DNA of 52,582 bases from Treponema sp. (GCA_009780855.1 WQZG01000013.1:1-52582), one strand, 5' to 3'. Positions 25,615 through 35,073 are shown, numbered from the stretch's first letter. The notes: a model not told the origin generated them from the sequence alone. Program-made: numbers and translations.

Positions 25615-26958
25615 ATGAATTCTGCAGAACCCGCGCTTTTAACAACGGGGAACCCGGCAAAACGGATAATCCTGTTTACCCTCCCCATTTTTGCAGGTGA
25701 TTTTTTACATACCTTTTATTCAATGGCCGATGCGTTCATTGTGGGGCGCTGGCTGGGAATCAACGGCCTGGCTGCAGTCGGCGCTGGTGCGAGCCTTGTT
25801 CAGTTTATGTTCAGTTTTGTGATTGGTCTTACCGGCGGGTTTGTTGTCATCACAACCCAGCGCGTCGGCGAAGGCAACGCCGAAGGAATAAGGCGCAGCG
25901 CGGCGGCCGGCATTATGCTCAGTGCGATACTGACTGCCGTACTGATGGCAGCCCTCCTCCCGCTGATCCCGCGTATACTGGCGGCAATGCGGACCCCTGC
26001 GGAAATTATCGGTAATTCAATAAATTATGTGACGATAATTACCGCGGGCCTCGCTGTTTTTATTTATTCCAATTTATTGTCCGGTTTTATCCAGGCCGGC
26101 GGCAACAGTTTTACGCCTTTTTTGTTTATGATACTGGCGAATATCTGCAACATAATTCTGGACATTCTGTTTATTGTGGTCTTCTCCTGGGGAATTCGCG
26201 GAGCCGCCGCGGCAACAATAATTTCGGAGTCCCTTGTCTGCCTCCTTTGCGCAATTTACTTAACCAGGCATTTCCGCGGATTCCTTCCGCATAAACAGGA
26301 CTGGCGGCCCGGATGGTCAGAGGCGGGTGTTCATCTGTCGCTGGGAATTGCCATGGCCCTCCAGCGATCCATTGTGGAAGTCGGCAACCTCCTGGTTCAG
26401 GCGGCGATGAATTCCCTTGGCGCACTGACTATCGCGGCAGTATCGGCAGCCCAGCGCATACGCGGCCTGAACATGCTGCCCTTCTTCTCGCTTAGCCGCG
26501 CCTTAACTACCTATACCGCGCAGAACTACGGCGCCAAAAAAATGGACCGCATCTACAAAGGGATTTTCCAGACTGGCGCAATCACTGTGGGGCTTGGTGT
26601 ATTTATGGCCATTTTGAACCGGCTGGCGGGAAATTTTATGGTTTCACTGTTCCTTGGCAGCAACAGTGACGCCGTTGCGCTGGCCGCCCAATATATCACG
26701 TTTACAGGTTATACCGTTTATATACTCGGCATAATGCTTACCTTCCGCAGCGCTCTGCAGGGCCTTGGAATGAAGACCGCACCCATACTTTGCGGCGTCA
26801 TGGAAACCGTAATGAGCATTCTTGCCGCTTTTATCTTAATCCCGCGGCTTGGTTTTATCGGAGTCTGCCTGGTTAATCCGCTCTCCTGGCTTGCTTCCGG
26901 CATACCGCTGTATATAGCTTTTGGATTATTAAATAAAAAACGATTGATAGAAAATTAA
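25615..26958 (+). CDS. MATE-family multidrug/metabolite exporter, 447 aa
   Basis: The protein has about twelve hydrophobic helices. The MATE N-terminal pattern is present (ILFTLPIFAGDFLHTFYSMADAFIVGRWLG) and the second half repeats it (LGIAMALQRSIVEVGNLLVQ). Such proteins export cationic drugs or metabolites in exchange for Na+ or H+ across the cytoplasmic membrane. An AGGA motif precedes the ATG. It lies 27 bases after the transporter ATPase and 20 bases before glmS on the same strand, with no obvious terminator on either side. It is probably co-transcribed with both, but its link to glutamate metabolism is unclear. Confidence 0.9.
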   Translation: MNSAEPALLTTGNPAKRIILFTLPIFAGDFLHTFYSMADAFIVGRWLGINGLAAVGAGASLVQFMFSFVIGLTGGFVVITTQRVGEGNAEGIRRSAAAGIMLSAILTAVLMAALLPLIPRILAAMRTPAEIIGNSINYVTIITAGLAVFIYSNLLSGFIQAGGNSFTPFLFMILANICNIILDILFIVVFSWGIRGAAAATIISESLVCLLCAIYLTRHFRGFLPHKQDWRPGWSEAGVHLSLGIAMALQRSIVEVGNLLVQAAMNSLGALTIAAVSAAQRIRGLNMLPFFSLSRALTTYTAQNYGAKKMDRIYKGIFQTGAITVGLGVFMAILNRLAGNFMVSLFLGSNSDAVALAAQYITFTGYTVYILGIMLTFRSALQGLGMKTAPILCGVMETVMSILAAFILIPRLGFIGVCLVNPLSWLASGIPLYIAFGLLNKKRLIEN

Positions 26959-26978
26959 ACTGTTACTATATTTAATAT

Positions 26979-27449
26979 ATGATGAAAAAGATAACAATGG
27001 TAATGGGAGTTATTGGCGCGGACGTTCACGCGGTGGGGAACCGCATCCTTGAATACGCTTTTACCGGGGCCGGCATTAACGTTGTAAACCTGGGTGTAAT
27101 GGTAACACAGGAAGAATACATTGCCGCCGCCATAGAGACAAATGCCGACATTATCGTAGTTTCATCATTGTACGGGCACGGAGAAATCGACTGCAGGGGG
27201 CTGCGCGGCAAATGCGACGAGGCCGGGCTTAATAAAATACTGCTCTACGTGGGCGGAAACCTGGTAGTGGGTAAATCCGATTTTGCCGAGGTAAAAAAAA
27301 TATTTCTCGATATGGGTTATTCAAGGGTGTATCCGCCCGGTTCAACCCCGGAACAATGTATAGAAGATATTAAAACCGATCTTAATATAACTTCCTTAAA
27401 GGAAACGTCCTCTTCCAGGGAAGAGTGCTCTTCAAAGGCAGAAATTTGA
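26979..27449 (+). CDS. glmS: Methylaspartate (glutamate) mutase, S subunit, cobalamin-binding
   Basis: GlmS is the B12-binding component of glutamate mutase, which converts L-glutamate to (2S,3S)-3-methylaspartate. The base-off cobalamin motif DxHxxG is complete (D15, H17, G20 in [11 protein letters not shown]). It is followed by the Rossmann-like pattern with [10 protein letters not shown] and [11 protein letters not shown]. GlmS proteins are usually about 137 residues. This one is 156, and the extra C-terminal tail ([18 protein letters not shown]) is encoded by a cluster of overlapping palindromes. The stop overlaps the likely TTG start of glmL. It is the first gene of the glutamate-fermentation block. 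Confidence 0.95.
   Translation: MMKKITMVMGVIGADVHAVGNRILEYAFTGAGINVVNLGVMVTQEEYIAAAIETNADIIVVSSLYGHGEIDCRGLRGKCDEAGLNKILLYVGGNLVVGKSDFAEVKKIFLDMGYSRVYPPGSTPEQCIEDIKTDLNITSLKETSSSREECSSKAEI
27392..27433 (+). promoter_or_regulatory. Overlapping, mutually exclusive hairpins at the glmS-glmL junction
   Basis: Three palindromes lie in 42 bases: TTCCTTAAAGGAA (27392-27404), CTCTTCC-AG-GGAAGAG (27410-27425) and GAAGAG-TG-CTCTTC (27420-27433). The central GAAGAG can pair either with the upstream or with the downstream CTCTTC. The glmL start at 27446 lies 13 bases after the last arm. The arrangement could modulate coupling of glmL to glmS translation or set an RNA cleavage point. Confidence 0.45.
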
Positions 27450-28861
27450 AATATTACCTGACCGCAGATTTTGGCAGTACCTTTACCAAAGTATGCGCGG
27501 TTGATGCGGAAAACAAAAAAATTGCGGGTACAGCCAAAGCCTTTACTACGATCAACACCGATGTAAGGGAAGGTTATTTGGCCGCGTTAGAAAAACTTGA
27601 AGCCGCGGCCGGTAAACTCCCTTACAGTGCGAAACTGGCCTGCTCAAGCGCCGGCGGAGGACTGCGGATGATTGCCGCGGGCCTGGTCCCGGAACTCACC
27701 GCCAAAGCCGCGGGAATGGCCGCCTCAAGCGCGGGCGCCAAAGTCATCAAAACCTATTCCTACGAAATTAGCTCGGCGGAGCAGGCCGAAATTTATGGGG
27801 CCAATCCTGACATTCTTTTATTGTGCGGAGGAACGGACGGCGGCAACAGGGAAGTAATAATCCGGAACGCGAAAAAAATCTCTCAAATAAAAAGGGACTT
27901 CGCCGTTATTTACGCGGGCAACAAATCAGCGGCGGACGAAGCCAAAGATATTTTATCGGAGAGGGGCAGGGAAGTAATCGTCTGCGGCAACGTAATGCCT
28001 GTTTTCAATGTACTTAATATAGACCCTGCCAAACAAGCGATAAGGGAACTCTTTATAAGAAACATTATCAGCGCTAAAGGCTTGTCAGAAATCCAAAAGG
28101 AAATGACCGCCGAAATTATCCCGACCCCGCTCGCTGTAATGGAAGGCGCCGCCCTGCTTTCAAAAGGATTTAACGGAGAAGCCGGTATAGGGGAATTTAT
28201 GGCGATTGACGTGGGAGGCGCCACAACCGACGTTTATACAATGGCCCGGGGAGAACCGTCAAAGTCAAACACTGTCATCAAGGGGCTGCCGGAACCTTTT
28301 GAAAAAAGAACAGTGGAAGGCGATTTGGGCCTGCGCTACAATATCGATTCCCTGGCCGGCTCTGCGGTTTATGAAAAAGCCGCGGAGGAGCTCGGGTTAA
28401 GCGCGGAAACGATCCTGGACTGGGTTGATACCTGCGGAAAAAATCCGGAAACAATTTCCGCCGCGGGAACAGACAGCAGGAAAATAGACGAGTATCTGAG
28501 CCGCCATGCCGTAAAGATCGCGGCCGCCCGGCATTGCGGAACCGCCGAAAGCGTTTATACCGCTTTGGGAGAAACCATCGTTATTACAGGAAAAGATTTA
28601 AGCAATATTCCGGTAATTATAGGTACAGGCGGCCCGCTGCTCAATAGCGGAGACCCGGTAAAAATTCTTGGCGGCGCGGTGTTCGATCCGCGGCAGCCCG
28701 AATTCCTTAAACCGATAAATCCCAAATTTTTTCTGGATAAAAAATATATCTTTGCTTCGATGGGCCTGACCGCCGGAATCGATCCGGAGACCGCGTTAAA
28801 AATAATGAAGGATGAAATTACAGAAGTAAGCAAAATTACAGAGGTAAACAATGGAAAGTAA
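27446..28861 (+). CDS. glmL: Glutamate mutase accessory protein GlmL (MutL), ASKHA-type ATPase
   Basis: GlmL belongs to the actin/Hsp70-like ATPase fold and is thought to reactivate or assemble the B12-dependent mutase. The phosphate-1 motif [11 protein letters not shown] is at the N-terminus. [13 protein letters not shown] and [14 protein letters not shown] (phosphate-2) lie in the middle, and IIGTGGPLL (adenosine motif) near the C-terminus. I prefer TTG 27446 ([10 protein letters not shown], 471 aa, overlapping the glmS TGA) because family members start directly before this strand. A GTG at 27425 would add seven residues. The last twelve codons contain an 18-bp duplication that also supplies the glmE ribosome binding site. 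Confidence 0.9.
   Translation: MKYYLTADFGSTFTKVCAVDAENKKIAGTAKAFTTINTDVREGYLAALEKLEAAAGKLPYSAKLACSSAGGGLRMIAAGLVPELTAKAAGMAASSAGAKVIKTYSYEISSAEQAEIYGANPDILLLCGGTDGGNREVIIRNAKKISQIKRDFAVIYAGNKSAADEAKDILSERGREVIVCGNVMPVFNVLNIDPAKQAIRELFIRNIISAKGLSEIQKEMTAEIIPTPLAVMEGAALLSKGFNGEAGIGEFMAIDVGGATTDVYTMARGEPSKSNTVIKGLPEPFEKRTVEGDLGLRYNIDSLAGSAVYEKAAEELGLSAETILDWVDTCGKNPETISAAGTDSRKIDEYLSRHAVKIAAARHCGTAESVYTALGETIVITGKDLSNIPVIIGTGGPLLNSGDPVKILGGAVFDPRQPEFLKPINPKFFLDKKYIFASMGLTAGIDPETALKIMKDEITEVSKITEVNNGK
28815..28850 (+). repeat. 18-bp direct duplication at the glmL 3' end
   Basis: AAATTACAGAAGTAAGCA (28815-28832) is followed directly by AAATTACAGAGGTAAACA (28833-28850). The second copy ends just before the glmE ATG, and its GAGG serves as the ribosome binding site. 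Confidence 0.75.
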
Positions 28862-30308
28862 ACTTAAAAATAAAATTCTGGCGGATGATGAATTTTACGC
28901 AATCCGCAAAGAAGTGCTGCAGCAGTGGCCCACGGGAAAAGATGTGGATTTTACCGAGGCTGTAGATTACCATAAAAAATTCCCGGTTTCAAAATCGTTT
29001 ACTGCCAAATTGGCCGATGCCAAAAAAAAATCCACAACCTTAATCCAGCCAAGGGCCGGAGTCGCGCTTCCTGACAAACACATCGAACTGCTCAAATTCC
29101 TGGAGGAGGAAGGCGAAGCAGATCTGCTGCCGACTACCATTGACAGCTACACCAGGCTCAACCGGTACAAAGAAGCGGAAACCGGCATTGAAGAAAGCAA
29201 GACATCCGGCCGGTCAATGCTCAACGGTTTCCCCGCGGTAAACTACGGAGTCCAAATCTGCCGCCATGTAACAGGCGCGGTTAAAAACCCGGTACAGGTA
29301 AGGCACGGCACGCCGGATGCGAGGCTTTTGGCGGAGATTTCCATTGCCGGCGGTTTTACTTCGTTTGAGGGCGGCGGAATTTCCTATAATATTCCGTATT
29401 CAAAAAATTCAGCGCTTGAAAAAACCATTACCGACTGGCAGTACGTTGACAGGCTTGCAGGCCTTTACGGGGAAGCCGGCGTTATACTGAACAGGGAACC
29501 GTTCGGGCCGCTCACCGGAACCCTTGTACCGCCGTGTATTTCCCACGCCGTCGCCATTATCGAATCTTTGCTGGCAGCCGAGCAGGGCGTTAAGGACATA
29601 ACAGTCGGCTACGGCCAGTGCGGCAACCTGATTCAGGATGTAGCCGCGATACAGTCCCTTGTTATGCTTACGGAGGAATACCTTAAAAAATTCGGCTACT
29701 CCGATGTAAACATAACATCGGTATTCCATCAATGGATGGGCGGATTCCCGGCCGACGAAGCCAAAGCCTTCGCGGTTATTGCATGGGGTGCGGCGGCTTC
29801 CGCGCTTTCAAAGTCCACCAAGGTTATTGTTAAAACTCCGCACGAGGCAATGGGGATTCCGACCAAGGAAGCCAACGCGTCCGGCCTCAAGGCGACCAAA
29901 CAGCTAGTCGCAATGCTTAAAGATCAGGATCTTACGGCGACTCCGGCGGTCAAATCAGAGATGGAAATAATAACCGCGGAAACCCGGTGCATCCTGGAAA
30001 AAACCTATGAGCTGGGTAGCGGTGATTTCGCTGCCGGAACAGTACGCGCTTTTGAAGCAGGCATAATCGACGTCCCGTTTGCGCCAAGCAGATGCAACGC
30101 CGGCAAGGCAATGCCCGCCAGGGACAATAGCGGCGCGGTAAGGTTCCTAGATCCGGCAAACATTCCGCTGACCGCGGAGCTAAAGGATTTCCACAAACAA
30201 AAATTCAGCGAGAGGGCCGCGTACGAAAAACGGCCGGTAAGTTATCAGATGGTAATAGACGATATTTATTCGATAGGAAAGGGAACTCTTGTAGGAAGGG
30301 GGAAATAG
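28851..30308 (+). CDS. glmE: Methylaspartate (glutamate) mutase, E subunit
   Basis: GlmE is the substrate-binding TIM-barrel subunit that forms the active mutase with GlmS and coenzyme B12. Length (485) matches the family (483). With a two-residue offset from the Clostridium cochlearium enzyme, the substrate 'arginine claw' is present: R68 in IQPRAGV, R102 in SYTRLN, R151 in QVRHGTPDA. So are E173 and Y179/Y183 in [13 protein letters not shown]. The mutase should therefore be functional. The start overlaps the end of glmL by 11 bases, giving the tight glmS-glmL-glmE coupling known from clostridia. Confidence 0.96.
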   Translation: MESKLKNKILADDEFYAIRKEVLQQWPTGKDVDFTEAVDYHKKFPVSKSFTAKLADAKKKSTTLIQPRAGVALPDKHIELLKFLEEEGEADLLPTTIDSYTRLNRYKEAETGIEESKTSGRSMLNGFPAVNYGVQICRHVTGAVKNPVQVRHGTPDARLLAEISIAGGFTSFEGGGISYNIPYSKNSALEKTITDWQYVDRLAGLYGEAGVILNREPFGPLTGTLVPPCISHAVAIIESLLAAEQGVKDITVGYGQCGNLIQDVAAIQSLVMLTEEYLKKFGYSDVNITSVFHQWMGGFPADEAKAFAVIAWGAAASALSKSTKVIVKTPHEAMGIPTKEANASGLKATKQLVAMLKDQDLTATPAVKSEMEIITAETRCILEKTYELGSGDFAAGTVRAFEAGIIDVPFAPSRCNAGKAMPARDNSGAVRFLDPANIPLTAELKDFHKQKFSERAAYEKRPVSYQMVIDDIYSIGKGTLVGRGK

Positions 30309-30311
30309 AAA

Positions 30312-31556
30312 ATGAAAATAAAAAAAGTTGTCTGCAGCGCAGGCAAAACCGGATTCTTCTTTGATGATCAAAAAGCCATCAAGGCCGGCGCAATCGCTGA
30401 CGGAAACACATACCTGGGAAATCCGGTAACTGAAGGTTTTAGTTCGATAAGGCAGACTGGCGAAGCAATCTCGGTATTGTTCGTTCTTGAGGACGGAGAG
30501 GTCGCTTACGGTGACTGCGCAGCTGTCCAGTATTCCGGAGCCGGCGGCAGGGATCCGCTTTTTTTGGCAAAGGATTTTATCCCGATCATTAACGAAGAAG
30601 TGGCTCCGCTTTTTGTTGGCAAAGAAATTACAACATTCAGGGAAATGGCAAAAACCGCGGACTGTTATGTATCCGCGCGTACAGGAAAAATCCTGCATAC
30701 GGCCATACGGTACGGCGTAACCCAGGCCTGCCTTGACGCGGCCGCCAAAAACAAAAAGACGCTTATGGCAAAGATCATCGCGCAGGAATACGGCCTGGAA
30801 GTATCGGACAAACTCATACCTATCTTTTCCCAGTCCGGAGATGACAGGTATACCAATACGGACAAGATGATACTCAAGGGCGCCGACGCTTTGCCCCACG
30901 GGCTCTTTAACAATGTACCGGCCAAAGTAGGGAACAATGGTGAAAAACTGGCCGAATATGTAACATGGCTGCGGGACAGAATAATTAAACTGCGCCCCAG
31001 CCAGACTTACTCCCCCGTTATCCACATTGATGTATACGGAACGCTTGGAATCGTTTTTAACAATAACCCGGAAAAAATCGCAGGGTATTTAAAAACGCTG
31101 GAAGAAAACGCAGGGCCTTTTTTAATCAGGATCGAAGGCCCTGTAGATATGGGTGACAGGGAAAAACAGATACAGGCGCTTGCCCAATTAAGGCAGATCC
31201 TTGACGAAAAAAAAATAAACGTACAGATTGTCGCCGACGAATGGTGCAATACTTACGAAGATATTGTCCTATTTACCGACAGGAAGGCCGGCCACATGAT
31301 CCAGATAAAAACCCCGGATCTTGGCGGAATAAACAATACAATCGAAGCTGTGCTATACTGTAAAAATAAAAACATGGGATCCTATTTGGGCGGCACCTGC
31401 AATGAGACCAACCGCTCCGCCGAAATCTGCGCCCACATCGGGATGGCTGCCCATCCGGACCAGATCCTGGCGAAACCGGGAATGGGCGTCGATGAAGGTT
31501 ATATGATTATTTACAACGAAATGAGCAGAATACTGGCCCTTAAAAATATTATTTAA
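30312..31556 (+). CDS. mal: Methylaspartate ammonia-lyase
   Basis: This enolase-superfamily enzyme removes ammonia from 3-methylaspartate to give mesaconate, the second step of the pathway. Length is 414, against 413 in clostridia. With a two-residue offset from the Citrobacter enzyme, all active-site residues are conserved: H196 (LPHGLF), metal ligands D240 (HIDVYG), E275 (RIEGP) and D309 (VADEW), and the base K333 (IKTPDLGG). The GTCNET segment near 361-366 is also typical. It follows glmE by three bases and is expected to be a soluble homodimer. Confidence 0.96.
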   Translation: MKIKKVVCSAGKTGFFFDDQKAIKAGAIADGNTYLGNPVTEGFSSIRQTGEAISVLFVLEDGEVAYGDCAAVQYSGAGGRDPLFLAKDFIPIINEEVAPLFVGKEITTFREMAKTADCYVSARTGKILHTAIRYGVTQACLDAAAKNKKTLMAKIIAQEYGLEVSDKLIPIFSQSGDDRYTNTDKMILKGADALPHGLFNNVPAKVGNNGEKLAEYVTWLRDRIIKLRPSQTYSPVIHIDVYGTLGIVFNNNPEKIAGYLKTLEENAGPFLIRIEGPVDMGDREKQIQALAQLRQILDEKKINVQIVADEWCNTYEDIVLFTDRKAGHMIQIKTPDLGGINNTIEAVLYCKNKNMGSYLGGTCNETNRSAEICAHIGMAAHPDQILAKPGMGVDEGYMIIYNEMSRILALKNII

Positions 31557-31577
31557 ACATTGAGGCAGGTAACAATT

Positions 31578-32951
31578 ATGGAAGAAATGAGAATATTGTC
31601 TCCCACCGCGATCCTGGGTTACGGTTTCCCCGAGGAATCCTTTAACGAAGGGATGAAGAGAAAACCGCACGTTATCGCGGTCGACGCGGGTTCCACGGAT
31701 CCCGGCCCCTATTATCTGGGCGCAGGTGTCTCGTTTACAGACAGGAACGCGGTCAAGCGCGATCTGGCCATCATGATCCCGGAAGGCCTAAAAGCAGGAA
31801 TTCCGGTAATTATCGGGACTGCCGGCGGAAGCGGCGCAAAACCTCATCTTGACTGGAATATCGAAATTATAAGGGAAATCGCCAAAGAAAAAAATCTCTC
31901 ATTTAAGATGGCAGTTATACCTGCCGACATTCCGCACGAAGAAGTCATTGCAAAATACAGCGCCGGGGAAATTACGCCGCTGGGGCCTGCGCCTCAATTA
32001 AAACGGGAAGACATTGACAGAACCGGGAACATCGTGGCGCAGATGGGAATGGAGCCTTTTATAAAAGCCCTTGACGCAAAAGCAGATGTTATTATCGCGG
32101 GCAGGACCTACGACCCGGCGGTCTTCGCCGCCCTTGCGGTAAAGAACGGGTACGACAGGGGGCTTGCCGTTCATCTGGGCAAAATCCTGGAATGCGCGGC
32201 AATTGCGGCAAGCCCGGGCAGCGGAAGCGACTGCATGATCGGCATGCTGGGAAAAGATTACTTCAGGGTAGAAGCTCTGTCAAAAGCAAGGAAGTGCACC
32301 ACATTGTCGGTTGCGGCCCACACCCTGTACGAAAAAACAAACCCCTACATTCTGCCGGGCCCCGGCGGATACCTTGATCTGCGGGAAACAAAATTTACCC
32401 AGGAATCGGAAACCGTTGTTAAAGTAACGGGCAGCCGTTTTGTGCCGTCGGACGGTTATTTTTTAAAACTGGAAGGAACAAAGAAAATAGGTTACCGCAC
32501 TGTTTCTGTCGCTGCGTGCAAAGACCCAATTATGATTTCAAAAATTGACAGCATCACCGGGGCGGTAAAGGCAAAAGTAAAATCCAACTTTGCAAATTTT
32601 GGTATAACAGAATTTTTTTTGGATTTTAAACTCTACGGCAAAAACGGCGTAATGGGTATGTTTAAAAATTTACCCGGCGAACAGCCTGCCGAACTGGGAA
32701 TCGTAATCGAGGCGGTCGCGGATACGCAGGAAACAGCCAACACCATCTGCAGTTTCGCAAGAAGCACAATGCTGCATTTTGGGTACGAGGGCCGCATTTC
32801 AACAGCCGGGAATTTGGCTTTCCCGTTTTCACCTTCTGATTTTAAAGTCGGGGAAGTTTACGAGTTCAGCATTTACCATTTAATGAAGATTGACAACCCG
32901 GCCGATTATTTTTCCATCACCTATGAAAACATAAAGGGAGGAGCAAAATAA
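31578..32951 (+). CDS. AtuA-like (DUF1446) protein, 457 aa, role unknown
   Basis: The N-terminal motif AVDAGSTDPGPYYLG and the following IIGTAGGSGAKPHLDW mark the AtuA/DUF1446 family. The family is named after the acyclic terpene utilisation cluster of Pseudomonas, and no reaction has been established that I know of. I start at ATG 31578 (MEEMRILSP); a TTG at 31560 would add six residues. No signal peptide or membrane segment is present, and glycine-rich loops suggest a nucleotide- or CoA-binding role, which is inference. The adjacent DUF4387 gene begins on the A of its stop codon, so the two are almost certainly subunits of one complex. Their place between methylaspartate ammonia-lyase and the hydratase points to a step in mesaconate/citramalate metabolism. 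Confidence 0.82.
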   Translation: MEEMRILSPTAILGYGFPEESFNEGMKRKPHVIAVDAGSTDPGPYYLGAGVSFTDRNAVKRDLAIMIPEGLKAGIPVIIGTAGGSGAKPHLDWNIEIIREIAKEKNLSFKMAVIPADIPHEEVIAKYSAGEITPLGPAPQLKREDIDRTGNIVAQMGMEPFIKALDAKADVIIAGRTYDPAVFAALAVKNGYDRGLAVHLGKILECAAIAASPGSGSDCMIGMLGKDYFRVEALSKARKCTTLSVAAHTLYEKTNPYILPGPGGYLDLRETKFTQESETVVKVTGSRFVPSDGYFLKLEGTKKIGYRTVSVAACKDPIMISKIDSITGAVKAKVKSNFANFGITEFFLDFKLYGKNGVMGMFKNLPGEQPAELGIVIEAVADTQETANTICSFARSTMLHFGYEGRISTAGNLAFPFSPSDFKVGEVYEFSIYHLMKIDNPADYFSITYENIKGGAK

Positions 32952-33271
32952 TGAAATATAAACTTATCGAAGTCACCGATGTAATAAGAAGCAAAAACTC
33001 CGGCCCTTACGAATTAACCTTCGATATAATATTTAAAACATTCAAAATGTACAAAAAAGCGGCGGAGGCGGACGTATTCAACAAAGCAATGTTCGCCAGG
33101 CTTTACGGCATAGAAGAAAGCTCGGTAATGGAAGTAATAAAGTTCGATCCGGCCAAGGCGATCAAGGTAACGATAGAGAGGCCGTCGTGTTCGGGAAATC
33201 TGGGCGAGACCGATGTCTACGGCGCCCAGCAGCACGCCCCTCTTATGGCATTTGAGTTTGAATTAAACTGA
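32951..33271 (+). CDS. DUF4387 protein, small partner of the AtuA-like protein, 106 aa
   Basis: The sequence IEVTDVIRSKNSGPYELTFDIIF at the N-terminus and the C-terminal pattern IERPSCSGNLGETDVYGAQQHAP are what I associate with DUF4387. This small domain occurs fused to, or next to, AtuA/DUF1446 proteins. The ATG overlaps the preceding stop (TAATG), so the two are coupled. The conserved cysteine in RPSCSGN and the DVYGAQQH segment are candidates for an active or subunit-contact site. The function is unknown. Confidence 0.75.
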   Translation: MKYKLIEVTDVIRSKNSGPYELTFDIIFKTFKMYKKAAEADVFNKAMFARLYGIEESSVMEVIKFDPAKAIKVTIERPSCSGNLGETDVYGAQQHAPLMAFEFELN

Positions 33272-33272
33272 A

Positions 33273-34199
33273 GTGCGCAGCATAATACATGCCGCCGCGT
33301 TTTACTCGGTATATTTTGCCCCAAGGGGCCGCGAACGGCTTTTGTTCCTGGGCGAAGAAATTTCGCAGAGGCATCTGTCTTTCGAAGACAAGCTCATAGG
33401 CATAATCGGCGACGCCGGCTCCGGCAAGTCATCGTTAATCAAGGGGATGTTCCCCGGCCTTGAGCTGCTCAACGACGACGACAGGCTGGATTCGCACAAG
33501 GTAATGCAGGTAAGGGATCAGATTGACGGCATCAACGAGGCGACAACGTTTCACCTGGATATCCGTTTCCAGATGGCATTTACGCAGATGCACGAGATCA
33601 TCACGTTTGTAAAAAATTCTCTGGATCATGACCGCAGGGTCATCATCGAACATTTTGACATGATCTATCCTTTTTTAAAATTAAGGGCCGATATAATGAT
33701 CGGTATAGGCGAAGAAATAATTGTAACGCGGCCGGGAATCTTCGGACCGCTGCCAAAAGATATTTCCGACATTGTGCATTCTTCGCTCAAGTACAGAAAA
33801 ATGGTTCACACGGCCGAGGACATCACGACGATGCTTCTGGAAAGGGAATATAAAATCAACCATACGTGGAGAAACTCCGATGTAAGAAGGGGCTTTGTAC
33901 TGGTGTTCGATGAGAAACCCCAAATTGATCTGGGTGAGCTTGAAAAAAAGACAAGTGAAATTATTGACAGCCATATTGACGTCAGTTATTTTGATGAAGA
34001 TCATATAAGGCTGGGAGAGTTCGAACCTGTAAAATGCAACGGCCCGCGGATCCATGTACACAACACGAACGAGATAGAAAATTTTCATCTTTTAAAAGAC
34101 TTTACCTACGACAGGCTCAACAATACATGGTCGCTTGTGGGCCTTGTCGGTCTTGATCATCAGGATATAGACGATTTAAACAAACCCCGGATTTTCTAA
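33273..34199 (+). CDS. P-loop NTPase of unknown role, 308 aa
   Basis: It starts with GTG one base after the DUF4387 stop. A Walker A motif, GDAGSGKSSLIKGMF, occurs at about residues 47-61, followed by LLNDDDRLD and a histidine-rich stretch (MQMHEIITF-type, IIEHFDMIYPFL). The rest is charged and alpha/beta, without membrane helices. Similar proteins beside clostridial glutamate-mutase genes carry the database label 'alanine-tRNA synthetase second additional domain'. I recall this only as an annotation and could not verify the editing-domain residues here. It could be a kinase or GTPase-like factor serving the neighbouring enzymes. The evidence for function is positional only. Confidence 0.7.
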   Translation: MRSIIHAAAFYSVYFAPRGRERLLFLGEEISQRHLSFEDKLIGIIGDAGSGKSSLIKGMFPGLELLNDDDRLDSHKVMQVRDQIDGINEATTFHLDIRFQMAFTQMHEIITFVKNSLDHDRRVIIEHFDMIYPFLKLRADIMIGIGEEIIVTRPGIFGPLPKDISDIVHSSLKYRKMVHTAEDITTMLLEREYKINHTWRNSDVRRGFVLVFDEKPQIDLGELEKKTSEIIDSHIDVSYFDEDHIRLGEFEPVKCNGPRIHVHNTNEIENFHLLKDFTYDRLNNTWSLVGLVGLDHQDIDDLNKPRIF

Positions 34200-34230
34200 A
34201 ATTTTTTTACAGGAATTACAGGAAAAATAA

Positions 34231-35073
34231 ATGAAGGAAGTTAACGTCAGTTCAATCACAGACCTGGTAAGCCGGCTCTGCATGGAAGCCAATTTCAATT
34301 TAAACAGGGACATCGAAGCTGCTCTGACCGGCTGCATGGCAAGGGAAGAATCACCTGCCGGCAAAAGCGTAATCGCGTCGATGCTGGAAAATTCAAACAT
34401 CGCAAGGGAAGAGCAGGCCCCAATTTGTCAGGACACCGGCATGGCCGTTGTCTTTTTTGAAATCGGAACGGATGTTCACATAACCGGCGGCGACCCAACA
34501 AAAGCAATTAATGAGGGAGTAAAGAACGGTTATCAAAAAGGGTATCTGCGGAAATCGGTTGTGCGCGACCCGATAGATCGGGTAAATACAAACGATAACA
34601 CTCCGGCGATAATTCATTATTTAATAACTGCCGGGGACCAGATAAAAATCACGGTCGCTCCAAAAGGTTTTGGCAGCGAGAACATGAGCGCGGTAAAAAT
34701 GCTGACCCCATCGGAAGGAATCGCGGGAATTAAAAGATTTGTTGTTGACACCGTATCCAAAGCCGGCGCCAACCCCTGCCCGCCCATAATCGTCGGAGTA
34801 GGCGCAGGCGGGACTTTTGAAAAATGCGCGCTGCTGAGCAAACAGGCCCTGCTGAGGCCGGTAGGTTCGTCAAACCCCGACAGTTTCTGGGGCGGCGTTG
34901 AGAAAGAGCTGCTGGAAAAAATAAACGCTCTGGGTATAGGCCCTGCCGGATTCGGCGGCCGAATCACGGCCCTTGGCGTTAACATCGAAACATTCCCGAC
35001 CCACATAGCAGGGCTCCCGGTTGCGGTAAACATCGGCTGCCATGTGACAAGACACGCAGAAGGCGTATTATGA
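34231..35073 (+). CDS. Class I fumarase-type hydratase, alpha subunit (probable mesaconase)
   Basis: The N-terminal half of a two-subunit [4Fe-4S] fumarate hydratase/tartrate dehydratase. Three cluster cysteines are present: C66 in APICQDTGM, one near 198 in GTFEKCALLSK, and one near 270 in NIGCHVTRH. The length (280) fits the alpha subunit. Class I fumarases also hydrate mesaconate to (S)-citramalate, and this pair sits at the end of a glutamate-mutase operon. Mesaconase is therefore the probable physiological role, though fumarase activity cannot be excluded. The stop overlaps the beta-subunit start (ATGA). Confidence 0.88.
   Translation: MKEVNVSSITDLVSRLCMEANFNLNRDIEAALTGCMAREESPAGKSVIASMLENSNIAREEQAPICQDTGMAVVFFEIGTDVHITGGDPTKAINEGVKNGYQKGYLRKSVVRDPIDRVNTNDNTPAIIHYLITAGDQIKITVAPKGFGSENMSAVKMLTPSEGIAGIKRFVVDTVSKAGANPCPPIIVGVGAGGTFEKCALLSKQALLRPVGSSNPDSFWGGVEKELLEKINALGIGPAGFGGRITALGVNIETFPTHIAGLPVAVNIGCHVTRHAEGVL

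Noticed and set aside
26959..26978. B12 riboswitch before glmS
   Set aside because: Only 20 bases separate the MATE gene from glmS; there is no space for the ~200-base element, and none is seen in the short leader at 19760-19809.
30180..31025. 281-codon minus-strand frame
   Set aside because: Antisense to methylaspartate ammonia-lyase, whose active-site residues are fully conserved on the other strand.
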